Below are positions 61,223-64,000 of a stretch of 64,000 nucleotides of DNA, in pieces; the first letter of the stretch is position 1; each line of letters starts with the position of its first letter. This DNA comes from Desulfobacteraceae bacterium (GTDB lineage Bacteria; Desulfobacterota; Desulfobacteria; Desulfobacterales; JACKCP01). Location of the stretch: positions 1 to 64,000 of the forward strand of contig JACKCP010000009.1 in assembly GCA_020633955.1 (NCBI GenBank). The letters are read 5' to 3'. The notes beneath the pieces were generated by a model. That model made no database searches. It was given only the letters and a program-made list of their open reading frames with translations, and was not told where the DNA came from. Position numbers and translations under genes: made by a program.

Positions 61223-62251
61223 TCAATCCATAAGTATTCTGTAAATTTTTTCCCTATCGCATTTAGAACTAACAGACAAAACTGTGTTTTCTTCATCTGG
61301 AACAATAATCAGGCTTGTAGAGTCAACCATATTTACATAACAGGCTTTAAGACTTCCAGTGTTCAAAAAAGTGCCAAGTTCTGATGCTTTTTTAATAAAC
61401 TCAGTCCATTTTGGATCTTCATAAATATCTAAAATTCCAGTAATATCACTGGAGTTATTAGCAATAAATTTTTTCAAGTAATTAACCGGAGAAATTTTTG
61501 AGGATTCTGAATCTTTCAAAACTGCTTTTTCTCCTGCCTTTCCTTCACCTTCAGCATCATTATCCTGAATATCATCCTTTTCATCCTTGAGCCTCATAGC
61601 CTCAAGTAAAACTGCCTGCAGGTCTGAGTTTATCTTTTTCTTCTTAATTCGGCAGTCATTTTCTATACATAGAGTTACATTATGCCAGCTGAAGATTCTG
61701 TATGCTGCTTCAAGCCCTTTTAAATTACCAATTCTTGCGTGATAAATTTCACCTTCCTTAAAAAACAGAACACCTTCCTGATCATTATCTTCCCGCTTTA
61801 CCCTTATAGTACATGTCTTTTGTTCCATTTCAACCAGCTGAGTGAACATTTCCAGAGAGGCTGATTTAAGAATTCCACCGTCAGACTCTTTTTCAATTAA
61901 TTTTTTAATTTCGGATATCAACAGATCAAGATTAACAGGCTTTTCAAAATAACCTGCTGCCCCATTCTCAAGGAGTATGGTCTTTGACTTTGGTTTTCCA
62001 AAAGCAGTTATTATGATTACAGGTATATCAGGATAATTGGCATTAATGTATTCCAGCAACCCGTAACCATCCATTTTAGGCATCTGCAAGTCTGAAACAA
62101 CAATATCAATTTTTTTATTTTTTATCTGATTTACAGCTGATACTCCATCCTTTACAAAAACAGGATTAAAACCATCGGAGCCTGTTTCAAATTTTTTAGC
62201 TATCATTTTTAACAATGCAATATCATCATCAACTATCAGAATGTTTTTCAT
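61223..62251 (-). CDS. Response regulator with DUF4388 (PATAN-like) output
   Basis: 342 residues. Receiver domain with D8-D10 and phospho-acceptor D54 (VVSDLQMPKMDG). Residues about 125-225 are DUF4388: SLEMFTQLVEMEQKTCTIRV, GVLFFKEGEIYHARIGNLKG and the LEAAYRIFSW helix. A charged linker and a C-terminal roadblock-like piece (SLKACYVNMVDSTSLIIVPD) end it. DUF4388 regulators control motility and pili in cyanobacteria and myxobacteria. Confidence 0.85.
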   Translation of the reverse strand: MKNILIVDDDIALLKMIAKKFETGSDGFNPVFVKDGVSAVNQIKNKKIDIVVSDLQMPKMDGYGLLEYINANYPDIPVIIITAFGKPKSKTILLENGAAGYFEKPVNLDLLISEIKKLIEKESDGGILKSASLEMFTQLVEMEQKTCTIRVKREDNDQEGVLFFKEGEIYHARIGNLKGLEAAYRIFSWHNVTLCIENDCRIKKKKINSDLQAVLLEAMRLKDEKDDIQDNDAEGEGKAGEKAVLKDSESSKISPVNYLKKFIANNSSDITGILDIYEDPKWTEFIKKASELGTFLNTGSLKACYVNMVDSTSLIIVPDEENTVLSVSSKCDREKIYRILMD

Positions 62252-62269
62252 GGAAACCCCGGTCTATTT

Positions 62270-63271
62270 TTAATCAAACTTCAATTTAAATTTTTCAGCA
62301 AATATCTTGTTCTTATCAAACCATTTTCTATAAAGTTTTTCCATATCTTTTAACTGACTTGTCTCTATAATAAGTTCATGAATGCATTTAAATATACTCT
62401 CAACAAAAGTCCTTTCATCTGTAACACCGGAAAATTTAATTTTCCCATTTGAATAAAAAAACTCCGCAGCAAAAGGATCAAGAAAGTCATATTCATCAAT
62501 ATGCTCAATAAATTTCTTTTTGAGCATTGGTAAAAAATCATATTTAATCTTTTTATTTTTTGAAACGAAATTATCAAAAATATAAATAAATTCGCCCATT
62601 ATCTTAATAGAATCTTCAGCAGGGAAAGCACTTTCAGCATTAACAGGCTTGGGCTTTTCAACTTCTTTTACCATATCCGGATTTAATGATGTTTTTTTGA
62701 ATATATCAGTTTTTGTGTCATGATTTGAAATAAATTTCAAAATTTCACTTAAAAACTCATCATATTTTTTTGAATCTTTAAGAAAAATATCTCCGTTTAC
62801 CAGATAGCCTGCCACATCACCATAGGCAAAAAATATACCATATATTTTTTTTGAATCACTGACAACAAAATAACCTGTTTCCTTATTTTTACTAAATCCA
62901 TTAACCATACCGCCAAAACTTTTCGGATTGAGCGAAAGTCCGGTATTTGCAGGCACAGACATAAGTATTTCCGACCATAAGTATACTTCATCCGGTTCAA
63001 GGTAATAAATATAAATTTCATAATTACTTTTTTCGCAGTTCTCCATAATGAGCGAAAAAGCATCCTTGCCAAAAATTATTTTATTATTTTTTTTAAAAAA
63101 TGATTTTGTATAATGATCCGATTCAAAAAAAACAGCACCTTCAGTTACAGGGCCTTTAAAGTATATAACTCCCGTACCTATCTCACCCTGAAAATGTTCT
63201 ATAAGCTTGTCTGTTTTGATATAGTATGTATTAAGGCCTTTTAGGATGGGATTTAAATCCGGAAAGTACAT
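62270..63271 (-). CDS. Hypothetical protein in the motility cluster
   Basis: 333 residues, soluble. The N-terminal ~180 residues alternate strands and short helices (LIEHFQGEIGTGVIYFKGPV, then GAVFFESDHYTKSFFKK, and GYFVVSDSKKIYGIFFAYGD), loosely like DUF4388. The C-terminal third is helical. I do not recognise a named family. Its place between the Cache-HAMP protein and the REC-DUF4388 protein suggests a shared signalling role. Confidence 0.6.
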   Translation of the reverse strand: MYFPDLNPILKGLNTYYIKTDKLIEHFQGEIGTGVIYFKGPVTEGAVFFESDHYTKSFFKKNNKIIFGKDAFSLIMENCEKSNYEIYIYYLEPDEVYLWSEILMSVPANTGLSLNPKSFGGMVNGFSKNKETGYFVVSDSKKIYGIFFAYGDVAGYLVNGDIFLKDSKKYDEFLSEILKFISNHDTKTDIFKKTSLNPDMVKEVEKPKPVNAESAFPAEDSIKIMGEFIYIFDNFVSKNKKIKYDFLPMLKKKFIEHIDEYDFLDPFAAEFFYSNGKIKFSGVTDERTFVESIFKCIHELIIETSQLKDMEKLYRKWFDKNKIFAEKFKLKFD

Positions 63272-63311
63272 AGATAAATATCCTTAAAATTTAAGTAAAA
63301 CATTTGACATT

Positions 63312-63341
63312 ATCAGCATAACTTCTGACAGTCATGCTGAT
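63312..63341 (-). other. Hairpin between the Cache-HAMP and hypothetical genes
   Basis: ATCAGCAT and ATGCTGAT pair around a 14-base loop. No T-run; more likely a processing or partial-termination structure than a full terminator. Confidence 0.4.
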
Positions 63342-63353
63342 AAATTAAGACTT

Positions 63354-64000
63354 TTATTTTTTTCTTCTAAGCCTTTCAATAGAAAGCCTCAGACTGTCCT
63401 GCATTCTTGAGATCGCATCGGCAAGACTTCCTATTTCATCTTTGGCCTGAACCTCAATTTTAACATCAAGATCTCCAACACTTATCCTGTCAGCAGTCTC
63501 TGTCAGGTACTTGATGTTTTTAGTTATTCTGTAACCGTAAACAAGAATAGCAATGCTTATTATAACAAGAGTAGCGGCAAGAATAAAAATATTAACATCT
63601 CTTGTCTGGGTTGTAAGAATTGCAGCTTCATTTTCAAGATCTCTGATGGGCTTTGTAAATTCATCAATTGGTGCGGTTGCGATTATTATATATCTTGTAT
63701 GCTTGACATGAACTGCAACAAGAAACTTTTCCTTGAGCTCTCCGCTTACTTCTTTCCATTTGTAATATCCCGCAACTTCTTCTCCCCTGATTACAGGCTT
63801 CAATGTTTCTACAATCAGGTCAAACTCAGCTCCCAGTTCTTTTTGAAGTTTCTTGAACAAAGGTATCCCAATTATTGAAGGATTGGGATGCGCCCAGATT
63901 CTGAAGTTATCCAGAGGTTCAGTGGGAAGATTTCTTTCAGCAAGCGAAGTATACCCTGTCTTACCTATTTTTTGTACAGCAATTTTTTTAAATTCATTTT
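63354..64000 (-). CDS. Cache-HAMP transmembrane sensor without output domain (partial at right edge)
   Basis: The frame is open from the stop at 63354 to the window end, so the N-terminus is missing; an internal TTG at 63860 is not the start. The visible part holds the end of a Cache sensor (VQKIGKTGYTSLAERN, then GYYKWKEVSGELKEKFLVAV and YIIIATAPIDEFTKPI), one membrane helix (VNIFILAATLVIISIAILVY) and a HAMP domain (ITKNIKYLTETADRISVGDL). It ends just after HAMP with SIERLRRKK, so it has no kinase, cyclase or methyl-accepting domain. It could signal through protein contacts to the neighbouring DUF4388 regulator. Confidence 0.85.
   Translation of the reverse strand, partial: NEFKKIAVQKIGKTGYTSLAERNLPTEPLDNFRIWAHPNPSIIGIPLFKKLQKELGAEFDLIVETLKPVIRGEEVAGYYKWKEVSGELKEKFLVAVHVKHTRYIIIATAPIDEFTKPIRDLENEAAILTTQTRDVNIFILAATLVIISIAILVYGYRITKNIKYLTETADRISVGDLDVKIEVQAKDEIGSLADAISRMQDSLRLSIERLRRKK

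Overview
This window is a low-G+C (about one third by eye) chromosomal segment of a Gram-negative anaerobe. It most resembles a sulfate-reducer-like member of the Desulfobacterota (former Deltaproteobacteria). The clues are an HdrD-like CCG iron-sulfur protein, a UbiD-family decarboxylase, outer-membrane machinery (LptE, YbgF-like lipoprotein, a beta-barrel protein), many signalling genes, and mostly housekeeping genes in short operons with 1-20 base overlaps. The taxonomic call is inference; no rRNA is present.

Layout. 1-8.4 kb (minus strand): a partial HdrD-like protein, then an S4 protein, a GyrI-like membrane protein, a UDG-like protein, coaBC, a zinc-ribbon rhomboid, rlmN, a small protein with two RHH-like units, a UbiD-family decarboxylase and a flavin split-barrel protein. 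8.4-14.2 kb is an eroded accessory stretch: LOG protein, small lipoprotein, outer-membrane barrel, two decayed genes (a periplasmic-binding-domain/GGDEF fusion and a DUF169-like gene) and several palindromic repeats. 14.2-19.7 kb (plus): a TauE/SafE-like exporter, then a four-gene cluster ending in a histidine kinase and a sigma-54-type response regulator. 19.7-31 kb: lepA, a REC-GGDEF cyclase with a GNAT and a DUF2156 protein, a rhomboid-DnaJ C-terminal fusion, valS-nadC, an acidic repeat protein, rsmE and tRNA-Phe. 31-41 kb: exported SOD and cyclophilin, hydrolase, cinA, an AEC transporter, an orphan AAA ATPase, rsmJ, thiD, ftsB-like and murJ. 41-53.5 kb: rpsT, lptE, leuS, a LysM protein, yajC-secD-secF-ybgF-dprA-topA, efp. 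53.7-57.6 kb: a minus-strand operon with a SPL-like radical SAM protein, an exported nuclease, a queuosine-tRNA mannosyltransferase-like protein, a small protein and a TrpF-like barrel. 57.6-64 kb: a surface-motility/second-messenger cluster with PilZ, TPR-PilB ATPase, two small unknowns, REC-DUF4388 and a Cache-HAMP protein.

The most unusual items are: a family of about 117-171 bp palindromic elements with GTAAC-type ends present in six copies, one of which supplies the C-terminus of a membrane protein; the rhomboid-DnaJ CTD fusion; the GAFTHA variant in the sigma-54 activator; the queuosine-mannosyltransferase-like operon; and the PilB/PilZ/DUF4388 cluster. UUG start codons are frequent in core genes here (lepA, rpsT, yajC, secD, topA, the first rhomboid and the NtrC-like regulator).
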